DNA from: Burkholderia sp. Ax-1719
Lineage (GTDB): Bacteria; Pseudomonadota; Gammaproteobacteria; Burkholderiales; Burkholderiaceae
Direction of reading: 5' to 3'
DNA: 64,000 nucleotides
NCBI RefSeq assembly: GCF_011753055.1
Contig: NZ_VWWJ01000004.1
Location: forward strand, 186,001 to 250,000
Both the position numbers and the translations under genes were made by a program. Each line of letters begins with the position of its first letter. The first letter of the stretch is position 1. A model generated the notes under the pieces. That model saw only the letters and a list, made by a program, of their open reading frames with translations. It made no database searches and was not told the DNA's origin. Below, in pieces: positions 1 to 8,900 of the stretch.

Positions 1-585
1 GATTCGCGACTCCAGATCGGCCATTGAAAGAATTGTGAGCCCGTCTGGCTTGTCCAGTTCGGAACCGATCTTGGCAAGCAGTTTGTTGGGCGCAATCGCT
101 ATCGAGCAGGTCAGGCCGGTTGCTTCGCGCACCGCATTCTTGATGCGTTGGCCAAGCTCCTGCGATTCGCCTTCGACGTGAGTGAGATCGACGTAGATTT
201 CGTCGATGCCGCGATCTTCGATCTGATCGGTGAAAGTGTGTACCGCGTCTTTGAAGAGGCGCGAATAGCGCCGGTACGAATCGAAGTCGGTCGGTAAAAG
301 AATGGCATCTGGCGCGAGTTGGGCGGCTTTCATCATGCCCATCGCGGAGAACACGCCGAACGCTCGCGCTTCGTAGGTGGATGTCGTCACGACGCCGCGC
401 CCGGCGTAGTCGCGCAGCCTGGCGAAGCGGCGCGTGCCGTCGGCCAGCAGTTCCGGCGCGGCATTGCGGCCCCCGCCGATCACGACGGGCTGGCCGCGCA
501 GTTCAGGGTAGCGGAGCAGTTCTACGGAAGCGTAGAAAGCGTCCATGTCGACATGCGCGATGCGACGAGACGGTGGGGTGCTCAC
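1..585 (-). CDS. dinB: DNA polymerase IV (Y-family), N-terminal part, runs off the window
   Basis: Error-prone translesion DNA polymerase acting on damaged templates. The visible 195 residues are the palm/fingers start of a Y-family enzyme. They show the HVDMDAFYASVE metal-binding motif near residue 11, an AGRGVVTTSTYEARAFG stretch, the GIDEIYVDLT version of the catalytic S-I-D-E motif, and the SIAIAPNKLLAKIGSELDKP segment. The C-terminal half lies before position 1. I chose the GTG at 585 because it puts the first catalytic Asp at the usual distance from the N-terminus; an upstream ATG is out of frame. A perfect LexA box lies 38 bp upstream, so SOS control is expected. Family identity is near certain. 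Confidence 0.95.
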   Translation of the reverse strand, partial: MSTPPSRRIAHVDMDAFYASVELLRYPELRGQPVVIGGGRNAAPELLADGTRRFARLRDYAGRGVVTTSTYEARAFGVFSAMGMMKAAQLAPDAILLPTDFDSYRRYSRLFKDAVHTFTDQIEDRGIDEIYVDLTHVEGESQELGQRIKNAVREATGLTCSIAIAPNKLLAKIGSELDKPDGLTILSMADLESRI

Positions 586-622
586 GTCGGCTGTCTGCCT
601 GAAGTCATGACGAAGCAAGGTG

Positions 623-638
623 CTGTATATTTATACAG
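623..638 (-). promoter_or_regulatory. LexA (SOS) box of dinB
   Basis: CTGTATATTTATACAG is a perfect CTGT-N8-ACAG palindrome, the LexA operator form of beta- and gammaproteobacteria. It sits 38 bp upstream of the dinB start codon, where it would cover the promoter. Confidence 0.93.
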
Positions 639-729
639 TATCTTACTGACAGCGTGAGGATTACGCAAGGTGCGCGAAGGTGGCGGCTCCCGTGGGAGCC
701 CGCCGTTTTGGCACGATTTAAGCGCTATT

Positions 730-1143
730 TCAACGCGCCTCGGTTGCCGTCAAATAACGGTCGCGAAAGCGTTCGTCGACTCGTTCTCCCATCAGCTTCG
801 AAAACAGCAGCATGGCGTCAAGCGGACGATGATTGATAACCACGGAATCCGCCTCGCCCTGTTCGTTCAGATGCGCCACCACCACGGTTTCGATCGGCAC
901 GCCCTGAATCTGCGAGCGATAGGACTCCAGATACAGACCAGGGCTCACCACGCCTTTGTAGCTGTGCTGCTGGAATTCATAAAGCGAAATCGCGTGTTGG
1001 ATCACCGCGAGAATATCGGCTTTGCCTTCGATCGGACGTTTGAGCACGGTGGCTTCCAGCGTCGCGTTGTCCGCCAGTTTCGCCAGCCAGAGCGGTGCGC
1101 CCGGCGTGGGCGCGAGCATGGGCGCGGTATCGTTGAATTTCAT
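730..1143 (-). CDS. NTF2-like/SnoaL-fold small protein
   Basis: 137-residue cytoplasmic protein with the size and pattern of the NTF2-like (SnoaL/ester cyclase) alpha+beta barrel: an N-terminal helical half, then VPIETVVVAHLNEQGEAD and VVINHRPLDAMLLFSKLM strands and helix near the C-terminus. I cannot assign catalytic residues, so the substrate is unknown. The start at 1143 has a strong GGGAGG ribosome site. The gene follows the tautomerase gene by 14 nt on the same strand, so the two form an operon and probably act on one small organic substrate. The longer in-frame extension upstream overlaps the tautomerase and is unlikely. Confidence 0.72.
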   Translation of the reverse strand: MKFNDTAPMLAPTPGAPLWLAKLADNATLEATVLKRPIEGKADILAVIQHAISLYEFQQHSYKGVVSPGLYLESYRSQIQGVPIETVVVAHLNEQGEADSVVINHRPLDAMLLFSKLMGERVDERFRDRYLTATEAR

Positions 1144-1157
1144 GGCAGCGCCTCCCG

Positions 1158-1679
1158 TTACGACTCGTTGATGGAAGCGAGCGCGGCTTCCAGCGTGATT
1201 CGCGCTTTCTCGCGGCGTCGGCGTGCAAGTCGCGCGGCGCCCGCATCGCGTTCGGCTTCGCCGGCCAGCAGCGCGTGAATATCGGGCAGGGTCCAGATGG
1301 CGCCGCGCGTGCCCCACGTGCCGTCCGGGATTTCGGTTGGGAAAACCCAGACGCGTGGCGCGACTTCATCGAAGGGCTTGTTTTCCGCGCGTGCTACTGC
1401 TTCCGTGACGTTTCGGACCAGCGCGCGGCGGGTTTCGTCGGTGTATTGGCCTTCCGGTGCGGATGGAATGATCCGGTAGCGCATCACCTCCGCGCGCTGG
1501 CCGCCGACAAAGATCGCGGCAGGGCGATGCAGATGAAAAACGGTCACGCGTTGCGCGACGGGATTGGCGGGATCATAGCCTTCGGCGGCGATCAGGATGT
1601 CGGTCAGTTCCTTGACGAGGCGCGCTTCCGCCTCGGGAGACAAAGCGTTTTCGGGCCACAGTGCGTCGATCATCGGCAT
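1158..1679 (-). CDS. Tautomerase-superfamily protein (4-oxalocrotonate tautomerase-like)
   Basis: 173-residue protein beginning Met-Pro-Met-Ile; removal of Met would expose the N-terminal proline that is the catalytic base of the tautomerase superfamily. This decides the start at 1679, which also has a GGAGAAAC ribosome site; the longer in-frame reading would bury the proline. Two beta-alpha-beta units are suggested, one around residues 1-65 and one around 66-130 (RYRIIPSAPEGQYTDETRRALV, FDEVAPRVWVFPTEI), with an Arg-rich helical tail. It is first in a two-gene operon with the NTF2-like gene and divergent from a GlxA regulator, the likely controller. Substrate unknown. Confidence 0.78.
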   Translation of the reverse strand: MPMIDALWPENALSPEAEARLVKELTDILIAAEGYDPANPVAQRVTVFHLHRPAAIFVGGQRAEVMRYRIIPSAPEGQYTDETRRALVRNVTEAVARAENKPFDEVAPRVWVFPTEIPDGTWGTRGAIWTLPDIHALLAGEAERDAGAARLARRRREKARITLEAALASINES

Positions 1680-1800
1680 GGTGTTTCTCCTGCATTCGGG
1701 TGATTGGGTCCGGCCATGATCGGGATTTACTCGCCCTGCTGGAAGTGGCAGTATCGCCATTGTTAGAGGAATTTCAGACGAAAAAGCAGGGGTGGAAACG

Positions 1801-2856
1801 ATGGCTATCATCCGCATCTGGGTGTACGACGGGATACTTGCTTCGGGCGTTGCGGGACCGGTTGACGTATTTAATGCGGCCAATCATTTTCGTGCGCGCG
1901 CGGCGGCAGCGCAGAGTGGTTCGCTATCAGCGCCGCCTTTGTCCTGGCGCGTGGAATCGCTCGATGGCCAGCCGGTTACAGCGGCATCGGGGCAGACCAT
2001 CAACGTCGACGGCAAGATCGATCCGCGCAAGCGCACGGATGCAGTGCTGCTCACCGCGCCATTCTTTTCCAATATCGACGAGTTCATTGGTCAACGTGAA
2101 CAACTGAACGCGCTGTCGTCGGCGCTGCGGCGTCTGCGCAAGGCCGGGGCCGTGCTGGCGGCTTACTGTACGGCGAACTATCTGCTGGCCGAGGCGGGCT
2201 TGCTGGACAGCCGCGCCGCCACCACGCACTGGGCCAGAGCCGCTGATTTCGCCCGGCGTTACCCGCGCGTGGAACTGCGTTCGCGCGAGCTGCTGATCGC
2301 GCAGGAAGGCATCATCTCCGGCGGCTCCGTCACGTCGTATCTCAATCTTGCGGTGCAACTGGTCGAAACCTTCGCGGGCGAAGCGCTGGCGACAAAGACC
2401 GCAAAGTCGCTACTGATCGACATGAATCGCACTTCGCAGGCTTCGTATGCCACGCTGCTCGACGAACATGGGCATACGGATACGCTGGTGGCGCGCGCCC
2501 AGAAGCAGATGGAAGACAGCTTGCAGCAGGGCTTTCAGCTCGGCGAACTGGCGGCGTCGCTGGCGGTTAGCGAACGCACGCTCAATCGGCGTTTCAAGGA
2601 GGCGGTGGGCCTTGCGCCGTTGGCTTATTTGCAGAACCTGCGCATCGAGGTCGCAAAACGCTTGCTGGAAAGCCGGCCGATTGCACTTGAAGCGGTGAGC
2701 CAGCGGGTGGGCTATAACGATATCAGCACGTTCCGGCAGTTATTCCGGCGCAAAACGGGCATGTCGCCTGGTGAATATCGAACGCGTTTCGCACGAGCTT
2801 CCGCCGCAACCGAATCAGAGGGCTCCGCGCTCAGTCGCGCTATCGCCGACGATTGA
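1801..2856 (+). CDS. GlxA-family regulator (DJ-1/PfpI domain plus AraC HTH)
   Basis: 351-residue transcription factor. The N-terminal ~200 residues are a class I glutamine-amidotransferase-like (DJ-1/PfpI) domain with the nucleophile-elbow segment AYCTANYLLAEAGLLDS and the following ATTHW typical of GlxA proteins. The C-terminal ~100 residues carry an AraC double HTH (LAASLAVSERTLNRRFKEA and VGYNDISTFRQLFRRKTG). An in-frame GTG at 1792 is possible; the ATG at 1801 is better placed after the purine-rich AGGGGTGG. It is divergent from the tautomerase operon and upstream of nitrilase 1, so it may control either. The ligand is not predictable. Confidence 0.9.
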   Translation: MAIIRIWVYDGILASGVAGPVDVFNAANHFRARAAAAQSGSLSAPPLSWRVESLDGQPVTAASGQTINVDGKIDPRKRTDAVLLTAPFFSNIDEFIGQREQLNALSSALRRLRKAGAVLAAYCTANYLLAEAGLLDSRAATTHWARAADFARRYPRVELRSRELLIAQEGIISGGSVTSYLNLAVQLVETFAGEALATKTAKSLLIDMNRTSQASYATLLDEHGHTDTLVARAQKQMEDSLQQGFQLGELAASLAVSERTLNRRFKEAVGLAPLAYLQNLRIEVAKRLLESRPIALEAVSQRVGYNDISTFRQLFRRKTGMSPGEYRTRFARASAATESEGSALSRAIADD

Positions 2857-2923
2857 TAACAAGCGCGCGCGTCTCCCAACGCCCTTTTTGTATCCCACTG
2901 TATCTGTGACAGACGACGATACA

Positions 2924-2937
2924 TGTGCATACGCACA
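2924..2937. promoter_or_regulatory. Small inverted repeat upstream of nitrilase 1
   Basis: TGTGC-ATAC-GCACA is a perfect 5-bp inverted repeat 90 bp before the nitrilase start. A wider GTATC...GATAC pair lies just upstream (about 2900-2922). These could be operator half-sites for the neighbouring GlxA/AraC-type regulator; this is inference from position only. Confidence 0.35.
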
Positions 2938-3027
2938 GATGAATTCCGGAAACGATAGAGATACGTCCGTGCGCTCAAATGCGTCCGTCGCCCAACGCCT
3001 CGTCGTTATTCCCTGAAGGAGTCTGTC

Positions 3028-4029
3028 ATGAAAGTCGTCAAAGCCGCCGCAGTCCAGATCAGTCCCGTTCTCTACAGCCGTGAAGGCACGGTCGCCAAGG
3101 TCGTGCAGAAGATCCACGAACTCGGCCAGAAGGGCGTGCAGTTCGCCACGTTCCCGGAAACCGTCGTACCGTATTACCCGTATTTTTCGGCGGTCCAGAC
3201 CGGTATCGAACTGCTCTCGGGCATCGAACATCTGCGCCTGCTAGAACAGGCCGTGACGGTGCCGTCCGCGGCCACCGACGCCATCGGTGAAGCCGCGCGC
3301 AAGGCCGGCATGGTGGTGTCGATCGGCGTGAACGAGCGCGATGGCGGCACGCTGTACAACACGCAGTTGCTATTCGACGCAGACGGTACGTTGATCCAGC
3401 GCCGCCGCAAGATCACTCCCACGCATTTCGAACGCATGATCTGGGGGCAGGGCGACGGCTCGGGCCTGCGCGCCGTCGATAGCGCCGTGGGGCGAATCGG
3501 CCAGCTCGCGTGCTTCGAGCACAACAATCCGCTCGCACGTTACGCGATGATCGCCGATGGCGAGCAGATCCACTCGGCCATGTATCCGGGTTCTGCATTC
3601 GGAGAAGGCTTTGCGCAACGCATGGAAATCAATATTCGCCAGCACGCGCTGGAATCCGGCGCATTTGTTGTCAACGCAACGGCATGGCTGGATGCGGATC
3701 AGCAGGCGCAAATCATGAAGGATACCGGCTGCGGTATCGGCCCGATCTCGGGTGGCTGCTTCACCACCATCGTTTCGCCCGACGGCATGTTGATGGCCGA
3801 ACCGCTTCGTTCGGGTGAAGGCGAGGTGATCGTCGATCTCGACTTCACGCAGATCGACCGCCGCAAGATGCTGATGGATTCGGCCGGTCACTATAACCGC
3901 CCTGAACTGCTCAGCCTGATGATCGACCGCACGCCCACCGCTCATGTGCATGAACGCGCTTCGCATCCGGTGAGCGTGAGTGCGCAGGGCGCGGATGAGC
4001 AGTCCACGCACGCAGCCCCGTCAGCGTAA
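3028..4029 (+). CDS. Nitrilase (carbon-nitrogen hydrolase), paralogue 1
   Basis: 333-residue nitrilase-branch enzyme hydrolysing a nitrile to acid plus ammonia. The catalytic triad is visible: Glu44 in TFPETVVPYY, Lys128 in RRRKITPTHFER, and Cys162 in ACFEHNNPL. The tryptophan that usually follows the cysteine is phenylalanine here, as in some aliphatic nitrilases. GAAGGAG precedes the ATG. The protein clearly resembles the Nit1C nitrilase at 12079 over its whole length but lacks the Nit1C partners. Instead it lies 43 nt before a secreted alpha/beta hydrolase and near an epoxide-hydrolase-like gene, suggesting a catabolic or detoxification role. Substrate unknown. Confidence 0.92.
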   Translation: MKVVKAAAVQISPVLYSREGTVAKVVQKIHELGQKGVQFATFPETVVPYYPYFSAVQTGIELLSGIEHLRLLEQAVTVPSAATDAIGEAARKAGMVVSIGVNERDGGTLYNTQLLFDADGTLIQRRRKITPTHFERMIWGQGDGSGLRAVDSAVGRIGQLACFEHNNPLARYAMIADGEQIHSAMYPGSAFGEGFAQRMEINIRQHALESGAFVVNATAWLDADQQAQIMKDTGCGIGPISGGCFTTIVSPDGMLMAEPLRSGEGEVIVDLDFTQIDRRKMLMDSAGHYNRPELLSLMIDRTPTAHVHERASHPVSVSAQGADEQSTHAAPSA

Positions 4030-4072
4030 GCCTCCGAACTTCGATTGACCTTCTATCGATGGAGGAATGGTT

Positions 4073-5113
4073 GTGAAAACATCGTTCAAGACCCGCGTGG
4101 CCGGCATCCTGCTCGCGGGGCTCACGGCGGCTGTCGCGTCCGGCTATGCGCAGGCAACGCAAACGCCTGATGCGGCGCACGCGCGCCCGCATGCGGGCGC
4201 GAGCATCGACGTCTCGGACGCCGCGCTGGTGAAGTCGCTGCCCGGTTTCAGGAATGGCTATGCGACCGTCAACGGCGTGCGCCTGCACTACGTGACGGGA
4301 GGCAAGGGAGAGCCGCTCGTGCTGCTGCCCGGCTGGCCCGAAACGTGGTGGACGTTCCATAAGATCATGCCGGCGCTTGCTGAGCACTACACCGTGATCG
4401 TGGTGGATCTGCGCGGCATGGGCACATCGTCGAAACCCGCCGACGGCTACGACAAGAAAACGATGGCGGCCGATATCCATGCACTGGTGCAATCGCTCGG
4501 CTACGACAAGGCGGCGATTGCTGGACACGATATCGGCTCGGCGGTGGCGTTTGCGTATGCGCAGAACTACCCGGACGCCACCGACAAGCTCGTGATGATG
4601 GAGTTTCCGCACCCGGACGACAGCCTGCAGACCTTGCCGCTTCTGCCCGCGCAAGCCTCATACGGCGACCGGCTGGGATCGGCGCGACCCAACTTGTGGT
4701 GGTTCGCCTTCAACCAGGTTCATGGGCTGCCGGAGCAGTTGCTGGCGGGTCGATTCCGCATCGAAGAGGACTGGCTCTTCCACTACTTTCTTGTGAACGA
4801 GGATGCGGTGGACGCACGCGACCGCGCCGTCTATGAGCATGCCTATAACCGTGCGGATGCGATTCGCGCAGGCAACGCGTGGTATCAGGCCTTCCCGCAG
4901 GACGTGATCGATAACCGCAGTTACGGCCAGTTGCAAATGCCGGTTCTCGTGATGGGCGGCCCGGCATTCAACTGGATGAAGAAAGTAGTGGGCCAGAAGG
5001 CCGCCAATCTGAGCGCGGTCGACATCGAGAACAGCGGGCATTTCATTCAGGAGGAACAGCCCGAGCGCGTCACGCAGACGATGCTCGGCTTTCTCCAGGG
5101 CGAACACGAGTAA
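4073..5113 (+). CDS. Exported alpha/beta hydrolase (epoxide hydrolase/haloalkane dehalogenase type)
   Basis: 346-residue alpha/beta-hydrolase. A cleavable signal peptide of about 27 residues (ends SGYAQA) implies periplasmic location. The mature part has the oxyanion motif PGWPETWW, the nucleophile elbow AGHDIGSA with an aspartate nucleophile (Asp153), and the C-terminal catalytic His in SGHFIQEE, the set used by epoxide hydrolases and dehalogenases. I prefer GTG at 4073: the GGAGG at 4061-4065 is 7 nt from it, but only 1 nt from the alternative ATG at 4067. Probably cotranscribed with the upstream nitrilase and acting on the same substrate class. Confidence 0.88.
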   Translation: MKTSFKTRVAGILLAGLTAAVASGYAQATQTPDAAHARPHAGASIDVSDAALVKSLPGFRNGYATVNGVRLHYVTGGKGEPLVLLPGWPETWWTFHKIMPALAEHYTVIVVDLRGMGTSSKPADGYDKKTMAADIHALVQSLGYDKAAIAGHDIGSAVAFAYAQNYPDATDKLVMMEFPHPDDSLQTLPLLPAQASYGDRLGSARPNLWWFAFNQVHGLPEQLLAGRFRIEEDWLFHYFLVNEDAVDARDRAVYEHAYNRADAIRAGNAWYQAFPQDVIDNRSYGQLQMPVLVMGGPAFNWMKKVVGQKAANLSAVDIENSGHFIQEEQPERVTQTMLGFLQGEHE

Positions 5114-5205
5114 CGATCCAGTGTTGTTGTGCTAGTGACTGTATTCACACCAAACATTCAGCTTAACTAAGTGTATGTGCGGGTAAATAAATGGAGTTCC
5201 ACACC

Positions 5206-6558
5206 ATGTCCAACGAAATACCTCAATCCTCATCGCGCCGTAACTTTGTCGGTATGGCGGCTGCCGCGCTCGCGGCCGGGTCGCTGAGCCGCTTCGCTTT
5301 CGCCGATACGACATCAGCCGTCGGCCAGATCACTGAAGCCGCGAATGGCGACAAGACCGCGATACGCCCATTCCGCGTTCATGTGCAGGAGTCGCAGCTC
5401 GTCGATATGCGGCGTCGTATCAAGGCCACGCGCTGGCCGGACCGCGAGACGGTGCCCGACGAATCGCAGGGCATTCAGCTCGCGATGATTCAGGGCCTCG
5501 CGCAATACTGGGCAACCGGTTACGACTGGCGCAAGTGTGAAGCTCGGCTCAATGCGTATCCGCAATTCGTGACCGAAATCGACGGGCTCGATATTCACTT
5601 CATCCATGTGCGTTCGAAGCACGAAAACGCCATGCCCTTGATCGTGACGCACGGCTGGCCCGGCTCGGTCGTCGAGCAGTTCAAGATTATCGATCCGCTC
5701 GTGAATCCCACCGCGTATGGTGCGTCGGCGTCGGATGCATTCGATCTCGTGATTCCGTCATTGCCGGGCTATGGCTTCTCCGCGCGCCCGACGACGACGG
5801 GCTGGGGGCCGGAGCGCACGGCGCGCGCGTGGGTGACGTTGATGAAGCGTCTGGGCTATCAGCGCTTCGCTTCGCAAGGCGGCGATCTGGGCGGCATCAT
5901 CACGAACATCATGGCGAAGCAGGCGCCGCCGGAATTGATCGGCATTCACGTTAATTTTCCGGCCAGCGTGCCGCCCGATATCCTGAAGTCGCTGACGGCG
6001 GGCGATCCGATGCCGGCGGGTCTATCGGATGAGGAGAAGCACGCGTATGAACAACTGAGCGCCAACTTCAAGAGGAAGCGCGGCTACGCTTTCGAAATGG
6101 GTACGCGTCCGCAGACCTTGTATGGGCTGGCCGATTCGCCCATCGCGCTGGCTTCGTGGATGCTCGATCACGGCGACGGTTATGGTCAGCCCGCCGCGGC
6201 GTTGAGCGCGGCCGTGCTTGGTCATCCGGTGAACGGGCATTCGTCGGGCGCGCTAACGCGAGACGACGTGCTCGACGACATCACGCTCTATTGGCTGACC
6301 AATACGGGTGTGTCGGCAGCGCGCTTCTACTGGGAATCGCACGCGAACTTCTTCCTCGCAGCGGACGTCAACGTGCCTGCCGCAATCAGCGCATTTCCGG
6401 GCGAGAACTATCAGGCGCCGAAGAGCTGGACGGAAAAGGCCTATCACAACCTGATTTTCTTCAACAAGCCCGAAACGGGCGGCCATTTCCCGGCATGGGA
6501 GGTGCCGACGATTCTGGCCAATGACGTGCGTGCGGGCCTGAGGTCGTTGCGTACCTGA
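5206..6558 (+). CDS. Epoxide hydrolase with EHN domain and Tat-like signal
   Basis: 450-residue protein. The N-terminus SSRRNFVGMAAAALAAGSL is a twin-arginine-type signal. Next comes the epoxide hydrolase N-terminal (EHN) domain (IRPFRVHVQESQLVDMRRR, TRWPD) and an alpha/beta-hydrolase core with the oxyanion loop THGWPGS, the nucleophile elbow QGGDLGG (Asp) and the catalytic His in TGGHFPAWE. This is the architecture of microsomal/juvenile-hormone-type epoxide hydrolases. The ATG at 5206 is preferred to 5191 because a GGAG lies 10 nt upstream and it leaves a compact Tat signal. The 92-nt gap from the previous gene may hold its own promoter. Confidence 0.9.
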   Translation: MSNEIPQSSSRRNFVGMAAAALAAGSLSRFAFADTTSAVGQITEAANGDKTAIRPFRVHVQESQLVDMRRRIKATRWPDRETVPDESQGIQLAMIQGLAQYWATGYDWRKCEARLNAYPQFVTEIDGLDIHFIHVRSKHENAMPLIVTHGWPGSVVEQFKIIDPLVNPTAYGASASDAFDLVIPSLPGYGFSARPTTTGWGPERTARAWVTLMKRLGYQRFASQGGDLGGIITNIMAKQAPPELIGIHVNFPASVPPDILKSLTAGDPMPAGLSDEEKHAYEQLSANFKRKRGYAFEMGTRPQTLYGLADSPIALASWMLDHGDGYGQPAAALSAAVLGHPVNGHSSGALTRDDVLDDITLYWLTNTGVSAARFYWESHANFFLAADVNVPAAISAFPGENYQAPKSWTEKAYHNLIFFNKPETGGHFPAWEVPTILANDVRAGLRSLRT

Positions 6559-6566
6559 GCGTCAGC

Positions 6567-6592
6567 CTGTAGCGGCGTATAGCACGCTACAG
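6567..6592. terminator. Hairpin between convergent genes
   Basis: CTGTAGCG (6567-6574), a 10-nt loop, then CGCTACAG (6585-6592): a perfect 8-bp stem in the 28-nt gap between two convergent genes. There is no clear T tract, so efficiency is uncertain. Confidence 0.5.
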
Positions 6593-7081
6593 CACTTCGA
6601 AAATGCTATAGACCGGGCCATCCGGGAAACGATGGCCCGTGCCAATTGCGATCACCCGGTTAAGCCATTCGTACGCACCCGAAGGCGCTTCGAACACGGG
6701 GTTGATGCGAAAGTAGTAGCTGGCGGAATCGACGGGCTCGCCGCGGTCGAGGCGCTGGAGAATGCCGGCCTCGCCGTGGCGCACGCCGCGATAGGACATC
6801 AGCAGCCGGGTGCCGTCGTCGGTGCGCAAAAGCAGGCGGACATCGAGCGTCGTGCTGCCGTCGCTGCGCACGGTCTGCCAGTCGCTGCCGCCGTCGAGCA
6901 CGACGCCATTCAGGCGCTCGCCAGCAAACGAACCCGAAGGCACGATGCCGACCCGGCGCAGCGCCCCCGCTGTCTGGCCGACGACTTCGATAGGCTTGAC
7001 GTCCAGCCGCATGACGAACAGCGGGCGAAACTGCAGTTCTTTGAGAGCAGGCGGTAATGCATCGAAGCGCGGTGCGGACAT
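6587..7081 (-). CDS. DUF3237-family protein
   Basis: 164-residue cytoplasmic protein of the DUF3237 family, a small beta-barrel fold of unknown function. Typical features are the N-terminal ELQFRPLFVMRLDV, the VPSGSFAGERLNGVVLDGGSDW segment, and the C-terminal YYFRINPVFEA...YEWLNRVIAIGTG. It starts at 7081 behind AGGGAGC; an alternative start at 7126 would overlap the stop of the upstream SDR gene by 4 nt (ATGA). Either way it is cotranscribed with that SDR, and DUF3237 genes often accompany dehydrogenases and hydrolases of small carbonyl compounds. Confidence 0.85.
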   Translation of the reverse strand: MSAPRFDALPPALKELQFRPLFVMRLDVKPIEVVGQTAGALRRVGIVPSGSFAGERLNGVVLDGGSDWQTVRSDGSTTLDVRLLLRTDDGTRLLMSYRGVRHGEAGILQRLDRGEPVDSASYYFRINPVFEAPSGAYEWLNRVIAIGTGHRFPDGPVYSIFEVL

Positions 7082-7122
7082 GGAAGCTCCCTGGGTGGGT
7101 ATTGGCACGTATGCAGCAGCAT

Positions 7123-7872
7123 TCATGCGGCCGTGCGGCCGCCGTTCACGCGCAGGACTTCCCCCGTCATGAAACTCGCCTGATCGGAGCCGACGAAGCG
7201 GACCGCATCGGCGATTTCCTCGGGCGTACCCGCGCGCTTGAGCGGCACGCCCGCGAGCGAGGCCGCTTTGCGCCCGGGGTCGGGCATGAAGCGGTCCAGC
7301 ATGGCGGTCTGAATCGGCCCCGGTGCGACCGCATTCACCCGCACGCCGAACGGCGCGGCTTCGAGCGCGGCGGATCGGGTGAGACCTTCCACGGCGTGTT
7401 TGGATGCCACGTAAAGCGAGGCGTTGGGCGCGCCGCGCGTGCCCATCGTCGATGAAATATTGACGATGCTGCCGCTGCCTTGCGCCGTCATCACGCGCAG
7501 TTCGTGCTTCATCGCGAGCAGCGTGCCAAGGACGTTCGCGTCGAACACGGCGGCGTAGCGTTCGGGCGTCACTTCGGTGACCGGGCCGCCTTCGCCTTCC
7601 GTGCCCGCGGCATTGACAGCGATGTCGAGGCGGCCAAAGCGGTCGATCGTGCGCTCGACCAGCGTGCGCACATCCTCCTCCTTGCTGACGTCGGCGTGCA
7701 CGAACTCGGCCTGCGCGCCGAGTTCGCGCAATTCGTCCGCCAAAGCGCGACCGGCTTCGTCGCGTCGGCCAGAGATCACGACGCGCGCTTTTTCGTGTGC
7801 GTAGGCGAGGGCAATGGCACGGCCAATGCCGGTCAGCGCCCCCGTAATTAAAACGACAGGTTGATGACTCAC
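7123..7872 (-). CDS. Short-chain dehydrogenase/reductase (SDR)
   Basis: 249-residue classical SDR, NAD(P)-dependent alcohol/carbonyl oxidoreductase. Visible are the Rossmann motif TGALTGIGRA near residue 10, NAAG around residue 88, the catalytic Ser in NISSTMGT and YVASK (Tyr/Lys), then the PG motif of VNAVAPGPIQT and a C-terminal FMTGEVLRVNGG. The basic residues in SGRRDE after the second strand suggest NADP(H) preference. It starts with GTG at 7872 after CCGGAGTG. It heads the SDR-DUF3237 operon and is a paralogue of the SDR 115 nt upstream. Confidence 0.9.
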   Translation of the reverse strand: MSHQPVVLITGALTGIGRAIALAYAHEKARVVISGRRDEAGRALADELRELGAQAEFVHADVSKEEDVRTLVERTIDRFGRLDIAVNAAGTEGEGGPVTEVTPERYAAVFDANVLGTLLAMKHELRVMTAQGSGSIVNISSTMGTRGAPNASLYVASKHAVEGLTRSAALEAAPFGVRVNAVAPGPIQTAMLDRFMPDPGRKAASLAGVPLKRAGTPEEIADAVRFVGSDQASFMTGEVLRVNGGRTAA

Positions 7873-7987
7873 GATGTCACTCCGGTGAATATTGGGCGAA
7901 CGCGTGCAGATACGTTAGACCATAAGCGCTCAAACAGTCGGCAATCGGTCCAGTCTCACGCGCGCGAATGGGTTGAGTTCGGGATCC

Positions 7988-8734
7988 TCAGAGTTTTGAT
8001 CCGCCGTCCACGCGCAGCGTGTCGCCAGTGATCCAGCGGGCGTCGTCGGAGGCGAGGAAGGCGACTGCATCGGCAATATCCTCGGCGCCAGCCACGCGTT
8101 TCAGCGCCTGCAGGCCGAGCGTGAAGTCGCGTCCCGCGTCGGTGCGCGCAAACGCCGACATGTCGGTCGCGACGACGCCCGGCGCCACGGCATTCACGCG
8201 GATGCCGCGCTCGCCCAGCGCCGCAGCGAAATGCAGCACAAGCGTATCGATTGCGCCTTTGGTGGCGGCGTAGGCGCTCAACTGTCCCACGGAAGCATGC
8301 GCGGCCAGCGAGGAGAGCAACACGACGCTGCTGCCCGCGCCCAGCACGGGAAGCAATTGCTGCACGAGGAAATAGGGCGCGCGAACGTTGACCGCGAAAA
8401 GCTCGTCGAAGTCGGCCACCGTGGTGTCCTGGATGCTCAGCTCCTTCGCGATACCCGCGTTGGCGACCAGTACGTCGAGCCGTTCGCCCACGATGTCCCG
8501 TACGCGCTCGGCGAGCGTATGCGGCCCGTCGGCGGCGGCCATGTCGGCCTGCACCTTGTCGGCGCGGCCACCGGCGGCGCGGATCGCATCGACGACTTCA
8601 TCGGCGGCTGCCGCGCCGTGGTTGTAGTGCACCAGCACATGCGCGCCACGCTGCGCGAGTGAGAGCGCACTGGCGCGTCCAATGCCGCGCGAAGCGCCGG
8701 TGACGAGGGCGGTTTTGCCGGAAAGCTGTGACAT
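7988..8734 (-). CDS. Short-chain dehydrogenase/reductase (SDR)
   Basis: 248-residue classical SDR with TGASRGIGRA cofactor loop, NAG (VLVANAGIA), catalytic Ser in VLLSSLAAHA, the YAATK active-site pair and the C-terminal WITGDTLRVDGGSKL. The start at 8734 has AGGAGAATC in front; the much longer in-frame reading crosses the divergent LysR gene and is not credible. The 115-nt gap to the next SDR allows cotranscription. Divergent from a LysR gene (8901), the expected regulator of both dehydrogenases. Substrate not predictable. Confidence 0.9.
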   Translation of the reverse strand: MSQLSGKTALVTGASRGIGRASALSLAQRGAHVLVHYNHGAAAADEVVDAIRAAGGRADKVQADMAAADGPHTLAERVRDIVGERLDVLVANAGIAKELSIQDTTVADFDELFAVNVRAPYFLVQQLLPVLGAGSSVVLLSSLAAHASVGQLSAYAATKGAIDTLVLHFAAALGERGIRVNAVAPGVVATDMSAFARTDAGRDFTLGLQALKRVAGAEDIADAVAFLASDDARWITGDTLRVDGGSKL

Positions 8735-8900
8735 GACGATTCTCCTGATCAATCGATAAGGCCATACCCGTGAGCGATGGCTTGCGGGTGCTGGCTGCCA
8801 TGTGACGTACTCTAGAGTGCGCTTGCGCGGCGGAAAAAGACTTTGTAGGCTTGCCGGCATGCCTGCGAGGCATGGGCTGAAAGGATGGCGGGAGCGATCG

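Noticed and set aside
2898..2912. CTGT...ACAG resembling a LexA box upstream of nitrilase 1
   Set aside because: The spacer is 7 bp, not 8, and no damage-related gene follows.
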